The position numbers and the translations under genes are program-made. From Crenobacter luteus (lineage in GTDB: Bacteria; Pseudomonadota; Gammaproteobacteria; Burkholderiales; Chromobacteriaceae): a stretch of DNA of 64,000 nucleotides. How positions within the stretch are numbered: position 1 is the first letter of the stretch; each line of letters opens with the position of its first letter. The notes under the pieces were generated by a model. The model was not told where the DNA came from. It saw only the letters and a list, made by a program, of their open reading frames with translations, and searched no databases. This document shows, one piece after another, positions 10,113-20,812 of the stretch. The stretch covers positions 69,605-133,604 of the forward strand of contig NZ_SLXG01000005.1 of the NCBI RefSeq assembly GCF_004345725.1, in the 5' to 3' direction.

Positions 10113-10442
10113 TTATTCTTTCGATTCGATGTTCTGGATGGGCTCGGCCAACGCGGGCGCCGTCAGCCGGTCGACCAGCAGCTTTTCGCAGCTCTTGAAC
10201 AACAGCCAGCACACGAGGCCGAGGTAGCCGGAGGCCATCAGCTCGACGAACTGGCGCAAGGCGCCGTCCATCAACGCCATCCAGCCGTGCTCGGCGACCA
10301 GCTGCAGATTCGCCTGCAACAGCGCGATCACGTTCAGCGTCGCCAGCCCGAAGCCGAAAAAGCCCGCCCCCATCAGCGCGAACGCGACGAGCGGGCGCCC
10401 GCCGAGGCGGGCGAGCGGGCCGGAGCGGGCGGCGACGCCCAT
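10113..10442 (-). CDS. Small membrane protein between leuD and leuB
   Basis: A 109-residue protein with two predicted hydrophobic helices (about residues 18-42 and 68-85) separated by a short polar stretch. No recognisable catalytic motif. Gaps of 10 bases to leuD and four to leuB place it firmly in the leucine operon. It was not assigned to any family; a role in leucine metabolism is not implied by its sequence. Confidence 0.7.
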   Translation of the reverse strand: MGVAARSGPLARLGGRPLVAFALMGAGFFGFGLATLNVIALLQANLQLVAEHGWMALMDGALRQFVELMASGYLGLVCWLLFKSCEKLLVDRLTAPALAEPIQNIESKE

Positions 10443-10452
10443 GCGTCGCGGC

Positions 10453-11091
10453 TCAGCGGTACAGCCAGGGCTGCTCGGCGCGACGCTTGGCCTCGTAGGC
10501 GCGGATCGCGTCGGCGTGCTGCAGCGTCAGGCCGATCTCGTCGAGGCCGTTCAGCAGGCAGTGCTTGCGGTGCGCGGTGATGTCGAAGCCGAACGAAGCG
10601 CCCGACGGCGTGGTGACGGTCTGCGCGGCCAGGTCGATGGTCAGCGCGTAGCCTTCGTTCGCTTCGGTCTCGCGGAACAGCTGGTCGACCACGTCGGCCG
10701 GCAGCACGATAGGCAACAGGCCGTTTTTGTAGCAGTTGTTGAAGAAGATGTCGGCGAAGCTCGGCGCGATCACCGCGCGGAAGCCGTAGTCCTCGAGTGC
10801 CCACGGCGCGTGCTCGCGGCTGGAGCCGCAACCGAAGTTTTCGCGCGCCAGCAGTACCTGCGCGCCCGCGTAGCGCGGGAAGTTCAGCACGAAGTCGGGG
10901 TTGACCGGGCGGACGCTGTTGTCCATGCCCGGCTCGCCGTGGTCGAGGTAGCGCCATTCGTCGAACAGGTTCGGGCCGAAGCCGGAGCGCTTGATCGACT
11001 TGAGGAACTGCTTGGGAATGATCGCGTCGGTGTCGACGTTGGCGCGATCGAGCGGGCATACGAGCCCTTTAACGGTGGTAAACGCCTTCAT
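10453..11091 (-). CDS. leuD: 3-isopropylmalate dehydratase small subunit
   Basis: LeuD pairs with LeuC to isomerise 2- to 3-isopropylmalate. The 212-residue chain has the swivelling-domain signature [15 protein letters not shown] and the [13 protein letters not shown] substrate loop. The open frame runs upstream, but ATG at 11091 gives the family N-terminus [16 protein letters not shown]. Its ATG shares one base with the stop of the lipoprotein gene (TAATG), indicating translational coupling. Confidence 0.97.
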   Translation of the reverse strand: MKAFTTVKGLVCPLDRANVDTDAIIPKQFLKSIKRSGFGPNLFDEWRYLDHGEPGMDNSVRPVNPDFVLNFPRYAGAQVLLARENFGCGSSREHAPWALEDYGFRAVIAPSFADIFFNNCYKNGLLPIVLPADVVDQLFRETEANEGYALTIDLAAQTVTTPSGASFGFDITAHRKHCLLNGLDEIGLTLQHADAIRAYEAKRRAEQPWLYR

Positions 11092-11219
11092 TATTGTGCC
11101 GCCCTTTCGATCGCCTGGCCGCCGGCCTTCAGGTCCTTGCCGAGGCCGCTGACGGTGTTGCAGCCGGCCAGCGCCGTCGCGGCCAAAGCCACTGCGATCA
11201 GAGTTTTGATGGTTGCCAT
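11091..11219 (-). CDS. Entericidin-like small lipoprotein
   Basis: A 42-residue peptide ([20 protein letters not shown]...) with a lipoprotein signal peptide and lipobox LAGC at C20, followed by [18 protein letters not shown], the entericidin A/B pattern. It would be a small lipid-anchored envelope peptide. In Escherichia coli entericidins form a toxin-antidote pair under stress control, but here a single gene sits between leuC and leuD and overlaps leuD by one base, so it should be expressed with leucine enzymes. Function here is unknown. Confidence 0.85.
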   Translation of the reverse strand: MATIKTLIAVALAATALAGCNTVSGLGKDLKAGGQAIERAAQ

Positions 11220-11395
11220 GGTGCTCTTCCTGAGTATCGGAGGACGCCCGCTGCCGGGGCGCCCGCACGACCGGAGATCTGGCCCGCTCGCCGCCGCACC
11301 GAGGCCGGCCCCGACCGTCAGCGGACGGAGACCGTCTTCGGCGCGACGACGGCGGAAATCCTACCCGGCCGCGCCGCGAAAAACGGAAAGCGGGA

Positions 11396-12802
11396 TCAGA
11401 ACGTGCGCACGTCGACGAAGTGGCCGGCGATCGCCGCCGCCGCCGCCATCGCCGGGCTCACCAGGTGGGTGCGCCCGCCCTGGCCCTGACGGCCTTCGAA
11501 GTTGCGGTTCGACGTCGACGCGCAACGCTCGCCCGGCTCGAGGCGGTCGGCGTTCATCGCCAGACACATCGAGCAGCCCGGCTCGCGCCATTCGAAGCCG
11601 GCGTCGGTGAACACCTTGTCGAGACCCTCGGCCTCGGCCTGCGCCTTGACGTTGCCCGAGCCCGGCACGACCAGCACCAGCTTGACGCTGTCGGCCTTCT
11701 TGCGGCCCTTGATCACGGCGGCGGCTTCGCGCAGGTCTTCGATGCGCGAGTTGGTACAGGAACCGATGAACACCTTGTCGATGCCGATCTGCTGGATCGG
11801 GGTGCCGGCGGCAAGACCCATGTAGTTCAGCGCGCGCTGGTAGCCCTCGCGCTTGACCGGGTCGGCTTGTTCGGCCGGGTTCGGCACGCGGCCGTTGACG
11901 TCGGTGACCATTTCCGGCGAAGTGCCCCAGGTGACCTGCGGCGCGATGTCCTCGGCCTTGAGCTCGACGACGGCGTCGAACTGCGCGCCCTCGTCGGACA
12001 CCAGCGTCTTCCAGTAGGCGACGGCGGCCTCCCACTGCTCGGCGCTCGGCGCGAACGGACGGCCCTTGACGTAGTCGAGCGTGATCTGGTCGACCGCGAC
12101 CAGACCCGAGCGGGCGCCGGCCTCGATCGCCATATTGCACAGCGTCATGCGGCCTTCCATCGACAGCGCGCGGATCGCCGAGCCGCCGAATTCGATCGCG
12201 TAGCCGGTGCCGCCGGCGGTGCCGATCTTGCCGATGATCGCCAGCGCGATGTCCTTGGCGGTCACGCCCGGCTGCAACTGGCCGTCGACCCTGACCAGCA
12301 TGGACTTGGACTTCTTGGCCACCAGCGTCTGCGTGGCGAGCACATGCTCGACCTCGGAGGTGCCGATGCCGTGCGCCAGCGCCGCGAAGGCGCCGTGCGT
12401 CGAGGTATGGCTGTCGCCGCACACCACGGTCATGCCCGGCAGCGTCGCCCCCTGCTCCGGACCGACCACATGCACGATGCCCTGGTTACGGTCCTTGAAC
12501 GGGAAGTAGGCCAGCGCGCCGAAGTGCTTGATGTTGGCGTCCAGCGTCTCGACCTGCTGGCGCGAGATCGGGTCCTTGATGCCCTCGTCCCAGTGGTCGG
12601 TCGGCGTGTTGTGGTCGGCGGTCGCGACGATGGAGGAGTTGCGCCACGGCTGGCGGCCGGCCAGTTTCAGGCCTTCGAAGGCCTGCGGGCTCGTGACTTC
12701 GTGGATGAGATGGCGGTCGATGTAGAGGAGCACGGTGCCGTCGGCTTCTTCGTGCACCACGTGGCTCGACCAGAGTTTGTCGTAGAGCGTCTGGGCGGTC
12801 AT
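11396..12802 (-). CDS. leuC: 3-isopropylmalate dehydratase large subunit
   Basis: LeuC is the aconitase-type subunit carrying the 4Fe-4S cluster for leucine synthesis. The 468 residues show the cluster cysteines in FIGSCTNSR and in EPGCSMC, and the [14 protein letters not shown] motif. It is the first gene of the leu run; the 176-base gap to the lipoprotein gene has no other gene. Confidence 0.98.
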   Translation of the reverse strand: MTAQTLYDKLWSSHVVHEEADGTVLLYIDRHLIHEVTSPQAFEGLKLAGRQPWRNSSIVATADHNTPTDHWDEGIKDPISRQQVETLDANIKHFGALAYFPFKDRNQGIVHVVGPEQGATLPGMTVVCGDSHTSTHGAFAALAHGIGTSEVEHVLATQTLVAKKSKSMLVRVDGQLQPGVTAKDIALAIIGKIGTAGGTGYAIEFGGSAIRALSMEGRMTLCNMAIEAGARSGLVAVDQITLDYVKGRPFAPSAEQWEAAVAYWKTLVSDEGAQFDAVVELKAEDIAPQVTWGTSPEMVTDVNGRVPNPAEQADPVKREGYQRALNYMGLAAGTPIQQIGIDKVFIGSCTNSRIEDLREAAAVIKGRKKADSVKLVLVVPGSGNVKAQAEAEGLDKVFTDAGFEWREPGCSMCLAMNADRLEPGERCASTSNRNFEGRQGQGGRTHLVSPAMAAAAAIAGHFVDVRTF

Positions 12803-12891
12803 GGGTCTAGCAATGCAGGTTGATGGCGAATCTCGGTGCGCGTGGGTCGGCGGCGCACGCGCGCCAGCCCCGCACTTTTAATGGAAAAGTC

Positions 12892-12920
12892 ATTCTTGCA
12901 TACCGGTTTGCCCCTTACAA
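12892..12920 (-). promoter_or_regulatory. Candidate leuC promoter
   Basis: On the minus strand TTGTAA (12920-12915) and AAGAAT (12897-12892) are separated by 17 bases in the only AT-rich patch of the 165-base gap upstream of leuC. It fits a sigma-70 promoter about 90 bases before the leuC ATG. No leader peptide rich in leucine was recognised. Confidence 0.4.
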
Positions 12921-12967
12921 GTCGCGTTTGCCGCACTGCGCAAGGCCCGTTCCGACTTACCCGGACG

Positions 12968-14122
12968 TCATGCCCCGAGCGTGCGCCGCGCCCGCCAGAC
13001 GATCGCACAACCGCCCAGCGCGGCCAGCGCCGACAGCCCGTAGGCCAGCGCCGCGCCGCCGGCCGGCCACAGCGCACCGGCGACGAGACCGCCGAGCGTG
13101 CCGCCCAGCCCGAACGACACCGCCAGATACAAGCCCTGGCCGCGCGCCGCCTGCGCCGGCGGCACGATGCGCTGCAAAAGCGCGACCGACGCGGCGTGAT
13201 GCAGGCCGAAGGTAAAGGCGTGCAGGGTCTGCGCCAGCAGCACGAGCGCAGGTTGGCCGAGCGCCGTCGCCAGCAGCACGAAACGCAGCACCGCGACCGC
13301 CAGCGACACGAACAGCAGCACGGCCGGATCGCGCCGTCCGACCAGGGTCGGCAGCTTCCAGAACAACACGATCTCGCATACCACGCCGAGCGCCCACAAC
13401 GCGCCGATCGCCCCCTGCCCGTAGCCGAGGCCGGCGAGCGCGATCGAGTAGAAGGTGTAATAGGGGCCGTGCGCGAACGCCATCAGGAAGCAGGCGGCCA
13501 GCAGCGCCGGCAGGCCGGGGCGCGCGATGAGCGCGCGCAGCGAGGCAGGCGGCGCGCCCGACGTTGGCCGAGCCCCGGTCTCGGGCACGCGCCAGGCGGC
13601 CGCCATCAGCACGAGCAGGCCGGCGAGCAGCAGCGCCGGCAGCGCGGCGAGCGACACCGTCGTCAGCGCGTAACCGGCCGCGAGCGCCACGAGCATGAAG
13701 CCGATCGAGCCCCAGACGCGCGTGCGGCCGTAGCGACCCGGCGCGGCGCGCGTCGCCTCGGCCGCGCCGGCCTCGACCAGCGGCAGCGACGCCGCCCAGA
13801 AAAAGTGCGACAAGGACAGCAAGGCGAACAAGGGCCAGAAATCGTGCAGCCACAGAATCGGCACAAAGGCGAGCGCGGCGAGCAGCGTCGTCGCGCGCAG
13901 CACCGGATTGCGCCGGCCGAGCCGGTCGGCCAGTCCGCCCCAGAAGGTCGGCGCGACGATGCGCGCGACGCCGAGCAGCGACACCAGCACCGACAACTGC
14001 CACGGCGACAGGCCGAGCCGCGCGAGGTACAGCGGCCAGTAAGGGTTGAACAGGCCGAGGAAGGCGAAATAGCAGAAGTAGAAACGCGAGAACGGCAGCA
14101 AGGACACGGCGGCGGGCTTCAC
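12968..14122 (-). CDS. MFS transporter of the LacY/HcaT-like type
   Basis: A 384-residue membrane protein with twelve hydrophobic segments and the MFS loop GGLADRLGRRNP between helices 2 and 3. The N-terminal FSRFYFCYFAFLGLFNPYWPLYL segment resembles the phenylpropionate permease HcaT group. Substrate unknown. I prefer GTG at 14122, which begins just before the first helix. An in-frame ATG at 14215 would translate across an inverted repeat (14193-14219) and a GC-rich hairpin, which look intergenic. Confidence 0.8.
   Translation of the reverse strand: MKPAAVSLLPFSRFYFCYFAFLGLFNPYWPLYLARLGLSPWQLSVLVSLLGVARIVAPTFWGGLADRLGRRNPVLRATTLLAALAFVPILWLHDFWPLFALLSLSHFFWAASLPLVEAGAAEATRAAPGRYGRTRVWGSIGFMLVALAAGYALTTVSLAALPALLLAGLLVLMAAAWRVPETGARPTSGAPPASLRALIARPGLPALLAACFLMAFAHGPYYTFYSIALAGLGYGQGAIGALWALGVVCEIVLFWKLPTLVGRRDPAVLLFVSLAVAVLRFVLLATALGQPALVLLAQTLHAFTFGLHHAASVALLQRIVPPAQAARGQGLYLAVSFGLGGTLGGLVAGALWPAGGAALAYGLSALAALGGCAIVWRARRTLGA
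13249..13262 (+). repeat. Copy of the recurrent GGTTGGCCGAG word
   Basis: 13 of 14 matches to AAGGTTGGCCGAGC, inside the MFS gene, read there on the opposite strand as LGQPA. Confidence 0.7.
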
Positions 14123-14192
14123 GAGGCCCGGCCCGCGTTGCGGGCCGGTTTGAGCGGGATTGTTGAGGAGGTCGAAAGACGGGGTGCGCAAG

Positions 14193-14219
14193 CAGGTTGG
14201 CCGAGCCTCGGCCAACGCT
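14193..14219. repeat. Inverted pair of the recurrent word, head to head
   Basis: GGTTGGCCGAG (14195-14205) is followed after one base by CTCGGCCAAC (14207-14216), giving a nearly loopless palindrome immediately downstream of hslR on the minus strand. The left arm matches AAGGTTGGCCGAGC at 13 of 14 bases. No T-run follows, so it is not a canonical terminator. See the finding on the recurrent word. Confidence 0.75.
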
Positions 14220-14225
14220 GCGAAG

Positions 14226-14645
14226 TCAATCGCGCAGCTTCTGCCGGAAGGCGGCGATGTCGCGCCGCCCCTTCTTGGTCGGCTTGCCGTCGCCGTACGG
14301 GAAGCTGGCGCGCTCGGCCTTCAACAGCGCGACCTTCTCTTCGCGCGCCAGCCGCGACGCGTCGTCCTCGCTGTACAAGAGGCCGACGTCGCGGGCGCCC
14401 TTGCGCTGCGTCGACAAGGACAGGATGGTCACCCGGTATTCGAGCTGGCCGACGCGCACCAAGAGCTCGTCGCCCTCGCGCGCCACGCGCGACGCCTTGA
14501 CGCGTTCGCCGCCGACCAGCACGCGACCGAGCTCGATCGCCTCGTGCGCGAGCTGGCGCGTCTTGAAAAAGCGCGCCGCCCACAGCCACTTGTCGAGCCT
14601 GACCTTGCCGTCGTCCTCGTCCGGCTTCGCCCCCTTCCGGCTCAT
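14226..14645 (-). CDS. hslR: Heat shock protein 15, S4-domain ribosome-associated protein
   Basis: Hsp15 binds 50S subunits carrying nascent chains and helps recycle stalled ribosomes. The 139-residue protein has the S4 RNA-binding domain from about residue 15 (VRLDKWLWAARFFKTR) and the basic C-terminus with KPTKKGRRDI. It overlaps the stop of the FAH-family gene as ATGA, so the two are coupled. Confidence 0.9.
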   Translation of the reverse strand: MSRKGAKPDEDDGKVRLDKWLWAARFFKTRQLAHEAIELGRVLVGGERVKASRVAREGDELLVRVGQLEYRVTILSLSTQRKGARDVGLLYSEDDASRLAREEKVALLKAERASFPYGDGKPTKKGRRDIAAFRQKLRD

Positions 14646-15298
14646 GCCGCCACCTCCCAGCGCGCCGACACCAGGCCGGTTAGCGTCAATTCCAGCGTGT
14701 CGCCCGGCCGCAGCGCCGCGACGCCGGCCGGCGTGCCGGTGTAGATCAGGTCGCCGTCGGAGAGGCCGTAACGTTCGCTCAGCTCGGCGATCAGCCGCGC
14801 GACGCCGAACAACATCAGCGACGTATCGCCTTGCTGGCGCATCTCGCCGTTGACCTTCAGCGAGAAGGTCAAGGCCTGCGGGTTGGCCACCCGCGCGGCC
14901 GGCACCAGCGCCGAGACGCAGGCGGCACCGCGAAAGCCCTTGGCCTTGGTCCACGGGTGGCCCTTGGCCTTGGCTTCGTTCTGCACGTCGCGCGCGGTCA
15001 GGTCGAGGCCGATGCCGTAGCCGGCGACGTGCGACAGCGCGTCGGCCTCGGCGATGTGGTCGCCGCCCTTGCCGATCAGCACCACCAGTTCGCACTCGTG
15101 GTGCACGTCGCCCGAGTAGCCGGGCAGCACGATGGGGGCCCCCTCGAGCAGCAGCGCCGAGGTCGGCTTCAGAAAAACCAGCGGCTCGGGTTCGACCGTA
15201 TTGCCAAGTTCTGCTGCGTGTGCAACAAAGTTACGACCGATGCAGAACAGATTGGCGATGCGGCAGGGCCTGCCGTCGAGGAGCGGGGCGTTCGTCAC
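14642..15298 (-). CDS. Fumarylacetoacetate hydrolase-family protein (acylpyruvase-like)
   Basis: A 218-residue FAH-fold enzyme. IGRNFVAHAAELGN near the N-terminus, HHECELVVLIGK and the metal-binding pattern H..E..E, then GIGLDLTARDVQ and YTGTPAGV, match small FAH proteins such as acylpyruvate hydrolases. The long open frame has an ATG upstream, but GTG at 15298 with GGAG seven bases upstream gives the usual family N-terminus. Exact substrate not determined. Confidence 0.85.
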   Translation of the reverse strand: MTNAPLLDGRPCRIANLFCIGRNFVAHAAELGNTVEPEPLVFLKPTSALLLEGAPIVLPGYSGDVHHECELVVLIGKGGDHIAEADALSHVAGYGIGLDLTARDVQNEAKAKGHPWTKAKGFRGAACVSALVPAARVANPQALTFSLKVNGEMRQQGDTSLMLFGVARLIAELSERYGLSDGDLIYTGTPAGVAALRPGDTLELTLTGLVSARWEVAA

Positions 15299-15431
15299 AG
15301 CGATCTCCGGATGAGCGGCCCTGATGGCCGTCGATGGCCGATTATCGCGCAATCCTGCCGTCGTCTCACCCCCGGGCGTTGCCGCGCCGTCGGGGATGCC
15401 GATTTTTTTGCGCTGCAACACACAACAGGAA

Positions 15432-15460
15432 TTGAAATTGTCATAGACTGTTGTTAGTTT
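15432..15460 (+). promoter_or_regulatory. Candidate phaC promoter
   Basis: TTGAAA (15432-15437), a 17-base spacer and TAGTTT (15455-15460), placed about 47 bases before the phaC TTG start in the 208-base divergent gap. Confidence 0.5.
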
Positions 15461-15506
15461 GTTCGACAGTCGACCGGAACGGTACCGGTCCGCAAAGGAG
15501 ACGATC

Positions 15507-17273
15507 TTGAGTCAGGATTCGACCGCTTCGCTGGAGCAGTTTTTCGCCAGCCTCTCGGCCGCCAACCAGCAGTGGATGCAGCAGTTCGTGAATTCGATCA
15601 GCCTGGGCCAGACTGCCGGTAGCGACAGCCCGATCAATCAGGCCTGGTCGCAGATGATGAACAACGCCAACCAGTTCATCGCGCTGCAGACCGACCTTTA
15701 CCAGCAGCAGATGGACCTGTGGATGCGCTTTCTCGGCCAGAAGCCGGCCGGCGAGGCCGAAGCCAAGCCGGCCGACCGTCGCTTCGCCGCGCCGGAATGG
15801 AACGAGCATCCGTTCTACAGCTTCCTCAAGCAAAGCTACCTCTTGACCTCGAAGTGGATGCTCGACCTGGTCGACAAGGCGCAGCTCGAGGGCGAAAGCA
15901 AGGAACGCCTCGCCTTCGTCACCCGCCACTACGTCGACGCGATGGCGCCGTCCAACTTCCTCCTGACCAACCCCGAGGTGATCAAGCGGGCGATGGAGAG
16001 CAAGGGCGAGAGCCTGGTCGAGGGCATGAAGAACATGATGGAGGACCTGCAGAAGGGCCACATCTCGATGTCCGACGAAAGCCACTTCGAAATCGGCGAG
16101 AACATCGCCGTCACGCCGGGCGACGTGGTGTTCCGCAACGAGCTGATCGAGCTGATCCAGTACACGCCGACCACCGGCGAGGTGTACGAGAAGCCGCTGC
16201 TGATCGTGCCGCCGTGCATCAACAAGTACTACCTGATGGACCTGCAGCCCGAGAACTCGATGGTGCGCCACTTCGTCGGCCAGGGTTACCGGGTATTCCT
16301 GATCTCGTGGCGCTCGGCGGTGCCGGAGATGAAGCACTTCACCTGGGAGAGCTACATCGAGCAGGGCGTGATCGCCGGCGCCGAGGCGGTCAAGAGCATC
16401 ACCCGCCAGCCGACGATGAACGCGCTGGGCTTTTGCATCGGCGGCGTGATCCTCGCGACCTCGCTGGCGGTGATGAAGGCCAAGAAGCTCGACTGGATCG
16501 ACTCGGCCACCTTCATGACCTCGCTGATCGACCATTCCGAAGCCGGCGACATCAAGGTCTACTTCGACGAGAACCTGATCCGCGCCCGCGAGGCCAAGAT
16601 CGCCCACGGCGGCGGCGGCATCGTCAGCGGCAAGGAACTGGGCCGCACCTTCGCATCCTTGCGCGCCAACGACCTGGTGTGGAACTACGTCGTCAACAAC
16701 TACCTGCTGGGCAAGACCCCGCCGCCGTTCGACCTCCTGTTCTGGAACAACGACGCGGTCGACCTGCCGATGCCGATGCACACCTTCTTCCTGAAGGAGT
16801 TCTACCTCAACAACGCGCTGACCCGCCCGGGCAGCATCACGCTGTGCGGCGTGCCGATCGACCTGTCGACCATCACCATCCCGGTCTACGTGTTCGCCGC
16901 GCGCGAGGATCACATCGTACTGTGGACCTCGGCCTACTCGGGCCTCAAATACCTGGCCGGCTCGCCGAGCCGCCGCTTCGTGCTCGGCGCCTCGGGTCAT
17001 ATCGCCGGCTCGATCAACCCGGTCACCAAGGACAAGCGCAACTACTGGGTGAACGACGCCCTGCCGGACGATCCGAACGCCTGGTTCGAAGGTGCGCAAA
17101 GCATGCCGGGCAGCTGGTGGAAGGACTGGGACGCGTGGCTTGCTCCGCAGTCGGGCAACAAGGTCGCCGCGCCCAAGACCGCCGGCAGCAAGGCGCTGCC
17201 GCCGATCTGCCCCGCGCCGGGCGAGTACGTCCGCGCCAAGGCGCTGCCGCCGGCGCTGGTCAACCTGCACTGA
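15507..17273 (+). CDS. phaC: Class I poly(3-hydroxyalkanoate) synthase
   Basis: PhaC polymerises 3-hydroxyacyl-CoA into storage polyester at the granule surface. The 588-residue protein has the lipase-like box GFCIGG with nucleophile C310, and the catalytic aspartate/histidine regions REDHIVLW and [11 protein letters not shown] choose TTG at 15507 because AAAGGAG ends six bases upstream; an ATG at 15459 would add 16 residues without a good ribosome site. phaA follows after 156 bases with a hairpin (17299-17321) and no T-run, so readthrough is likely. Confidence 0.95.
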   Translation: MSQDSTASLEQFFASLSAANQQWMQQFVNSISLGQTAGSDSPINQAWSQMMNNANQFIALQTDLYQQQMDLWMRFLGQKPAGEAEAKPADRRFAAPEWNEHPFYSFLKQSYLLTSKWMLDLVDKAQLEGESKERLAFVTRHYVDAMAPSNFLLTNPEVIKRAMESKGESLVEGMKNMMEDLQKGHISMSDESHFEIGENIAVTPGDVVFRNELIELIQYTPTTGEVYEKPLLIVPPCINKYYLMDLQPENSMVRHFVGQGYRVFLISWRSAVPEMKHFTWESYIEQGVIAGAEAVKSITRQPTMNALGFCIGGVILATSLAVMKAKKLDWIDSATFMTSLIDHSEAGDIKVYFDENLIRAREAKIAHGGGGIVSGKELGRTFASLRANDLVWNYVVNNYLLGKTPPPFDLLFWNNDAVDLPMPMHTFFLKEFYLNNALTRPGSITLCGVPIDLSTITIPVYVFAAREDHIVLWTSAYSGLKYLAGSPSRRFVLGASGHIAGSINPVTKDKRNYWVNDALPDDPNAWFEGAQSMPGSWWKDWDAWLAPQSGNKVAAPKTAGSKALPPICPAPGEYVRAKALPPALVNLH

Positions 17274-17429
17274 ACCGGTAGGCAACGCAAAAACCCGCTC
17301 GCACCCTTTGCACGGGTGCGATACTCGAATCTGCCCCCAGGGGGCGGGACCCGCGACCCGGCCGGCTCTGCCGGGCGCGTGCTACGGCCGCACGGTCGGC
17401 CAACTGACTAGAAAGACGGAGATAGCCCC

Positions 17430-18611
17430 ATGCAAGACGTTGTGATTGTTGCAGCCAGCCGCACCGCCATCGGCAACTTCGGCGGTTCGCTCGCCAAGAT
17501 CGCCGCCCCGGAACTGGGCGCCACCGTGATCAAGGCGCTGCTGGAAAAAACCGGCCTGGCCCCGGAACAGATCTCCGAAGTGATCCTCGGCCAGGTCCTC
17601 ACCGCCGGCGCCGGCCAGAACCCGGCCCGCCAGGCGCTGATCAAGGCCGGCCTGCCGGTCACCACCCCGGCCTCGACGCTGAACGTGGTGTGCGGCTCCG
17701 GCCTGCGCGCCACCCACCTGGCCGCCCAGGCGATCGCCAACGGCGACGCCGACATCGTGATCGCCGGCGGCCAGGAGAACATGAGCCTGTCGCCGCACAT
17801 CCTGCCGGGTTCGCGCGACGGCTTCCGCATGGGCAACGCGCAGCTGATCGACACCATGGTGTACGACGGCCTGACCGACGCCTACAACCAGTACCACATG
17901 GGCATCACCGCCGAGAACATCGCCGCCAAATACGGCATCAGCCGCGAAGAACAGGACCAACTGGCGGTGACCTCGCAGAACCGCGCCGAGGCCGCGCAGG
18001 CCGCCGGCAAGTTCGACGCCGAGATCGTCCCGGTCTACGTGCCGCAGAGGAAGGGCGACCCGGTCGCCTTCGCGCGCGACGAGTTCATCAAGGCCGGCGC
18101 GACCGTCGAGGGCTTGGCCAAGCTGCGTGCCGCGTTCAAGAAGGACGGTACCGTGACCGCCGGCAACGCGTCGGGCATCAACGACGGCGCCGCCGCCGTG
18201 CTGATGATGTCGGCCGCCAAGGCGCAGGAACTGGGCCTCAAGCCGCTGGCCGTGGTGCGCGGCTACGCACTGTCCGGCTGCGCGCCGGAAATCATGGGCA
18301 TGGGCCCGGTCGGCGCGACCCGCAAGGCGCTGGCCAAGGCCGGCTGGGGCGTGCAGGACCTCGACCTGATCGAGGCCAACGAAGCCTTCGCCGCCCAGGC
18401 GCTGGGTGTGACCCGCGAACTGGAGTGGGATCTGGCCAAGGTCAACGTCAACGGCGGCGCGATCGCGTTGGGCCACCCGATCGGCGCGTCCGGCGCCCGC
18501 GTGCTGGTCACGCTGGTGCACGAGATGCTGCGCCGCGAGGCCAACAAGGGTCTGGCCACGCTGTGCATCGGCGGCGGCATGGGCGTGGCGCTGGCGATCG
18601 AACGCGCCTAA
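17430..18611 (+). CDS. phaA: Acetyl-CoA C-acetyltransferase (beta-ketothiolase)
   Basis: Biosynthetic thiolase condensing two acetyl-CoA into acetoacetyl-CoA, the first step toward polyhydroxybutyrate. The 393-residue chain has C88 in [10 protein letters not shown], the [14 protein letters not shown] histidine motif and the second active cysteine in [12 protein letters not shown] lies about ten bases before the ATG. No phaB reductase is in the window. Confidence 0.95.
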   Translation: MQDVVIVAASRTAIGNFGGSLAKIAAPELGATVIKALLEKTGLAPEQISEVILGQVLTAGAGQNPARQALIKAGLPVTTPASTLNVVCGSGLRATHLAAQAIANGDADIVIAGGQENMSLSPHILPGSRDGFRMGNAQLIDTMVYDGLTDAYNQYHMGITAENIAAKYGISREEQDQLAVTSQNRAEAAQAAGKFDAEIVPVYVPQRKGDPVAFARDEFIKAGATVEGLAKLRAAFKKDGTVTAGNASGINDGAAAVLMMSAAKAQELGLKPLAVVRGYALSGCAPEIMGMGPVGATRKALAKAGWGVQDLDLIEANEAFAAQALGVTRELEWDLAKVNVNGGAIALGHPIGASGARVLVTLVHEMLRREANKGLATLCIGGGMGVALAIERA

Positions 18612-18633
18612 GCCCCCTCTTGCCGCATCACGC

Positions 18634-18660
18634 AACGCCCCGCTGCCGCGGGGCGTTTTT
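18634..18660 (+). terminator. Intrinsic terminator after phaA
   Basis: Perfect 10-bp stem AACGCCCCGC/GCGGGGCGTT with a four-base loop and a T tract, 22 bases after the phaA stop. Confidence 0.85.
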
Positions 18661-18782
18661 CTTTACGGAAAATCACGCTGCCCGACCGGCTCGCCTCGCC
18701 CATGCGCGGGCGGGCCGCCAACGCCGGCTCGCAAGCCGCCGTATCCGCGGCGCCATCGCCCTGCCGCGAACCCGTGCGCAAA

Positions 18783-18812
18783 ACAGAACGGCACGCCGGA
18801 GGGCGTGCCGTT
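18783..18812 (-). terminator. Intrinsic terminator after argS
   Basis: Perfect 11-bp stem AACGGCACGCC/GGCGTGCCGTT with a four-base loop, followed on the minus strand by CTGTTTTG. It lies 22 bases after the argS stop and is symmetric, so it may also block plus-strand readthrough. Confidence 0.8.
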
Positions 18813-18834
18813 TGTGGCCTGGGGCTCGATACGC

Positions 18835-20568
<1,734 letters not shown>

Positions 20569-20754
20569 TCAAAAGGCCGGACACGACAAGCATCCGGCAC
20601 GAATTCGTTAAGCGTCGCCCGCGGGGGGCGGTCTGGGTCAATCCAAGATTGTAAGACCAGCCCCCCGACCGGGGCAAATCGGGGCGGGACGGTCCGATGC
20701 GCCGGCGGCGGCGCACCGGGAAGGCAAGAGCCAGGGCGCGGTGCGCACGCGCAC

Positions 20755-20797
20755 AAAAAAGCTCGGCCAACCTTGCCTCACTCAAGGTTGGCCGAGC
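20755..20797 (-). terminator. Intrinsic terminator built from two perfect copies of the recurrent 14-base word
   Basis: GCTCGGCCAACCTT (20761-20774) and its exact complement AAGGTTGGCCGAGC (20784-20797) form a long stem with a short loop, followed on the minus strand by six T (20760-20755). It begins 15 bases after the trhP stop. This is a textbook intrinsic terminator whose stem is two uptake-sequence-like words in inverted orientation. Confidence 0.9.
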
Positions 20798-20812
20798 CCG
20801 TCGGGGAGCCGC

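Noticed and set aside
15441..17285. A 614-codon minus-strand frame antisense to phaC
   Set aside because: No recognisable protein features; phaC has its active-site box and a ribosome site.
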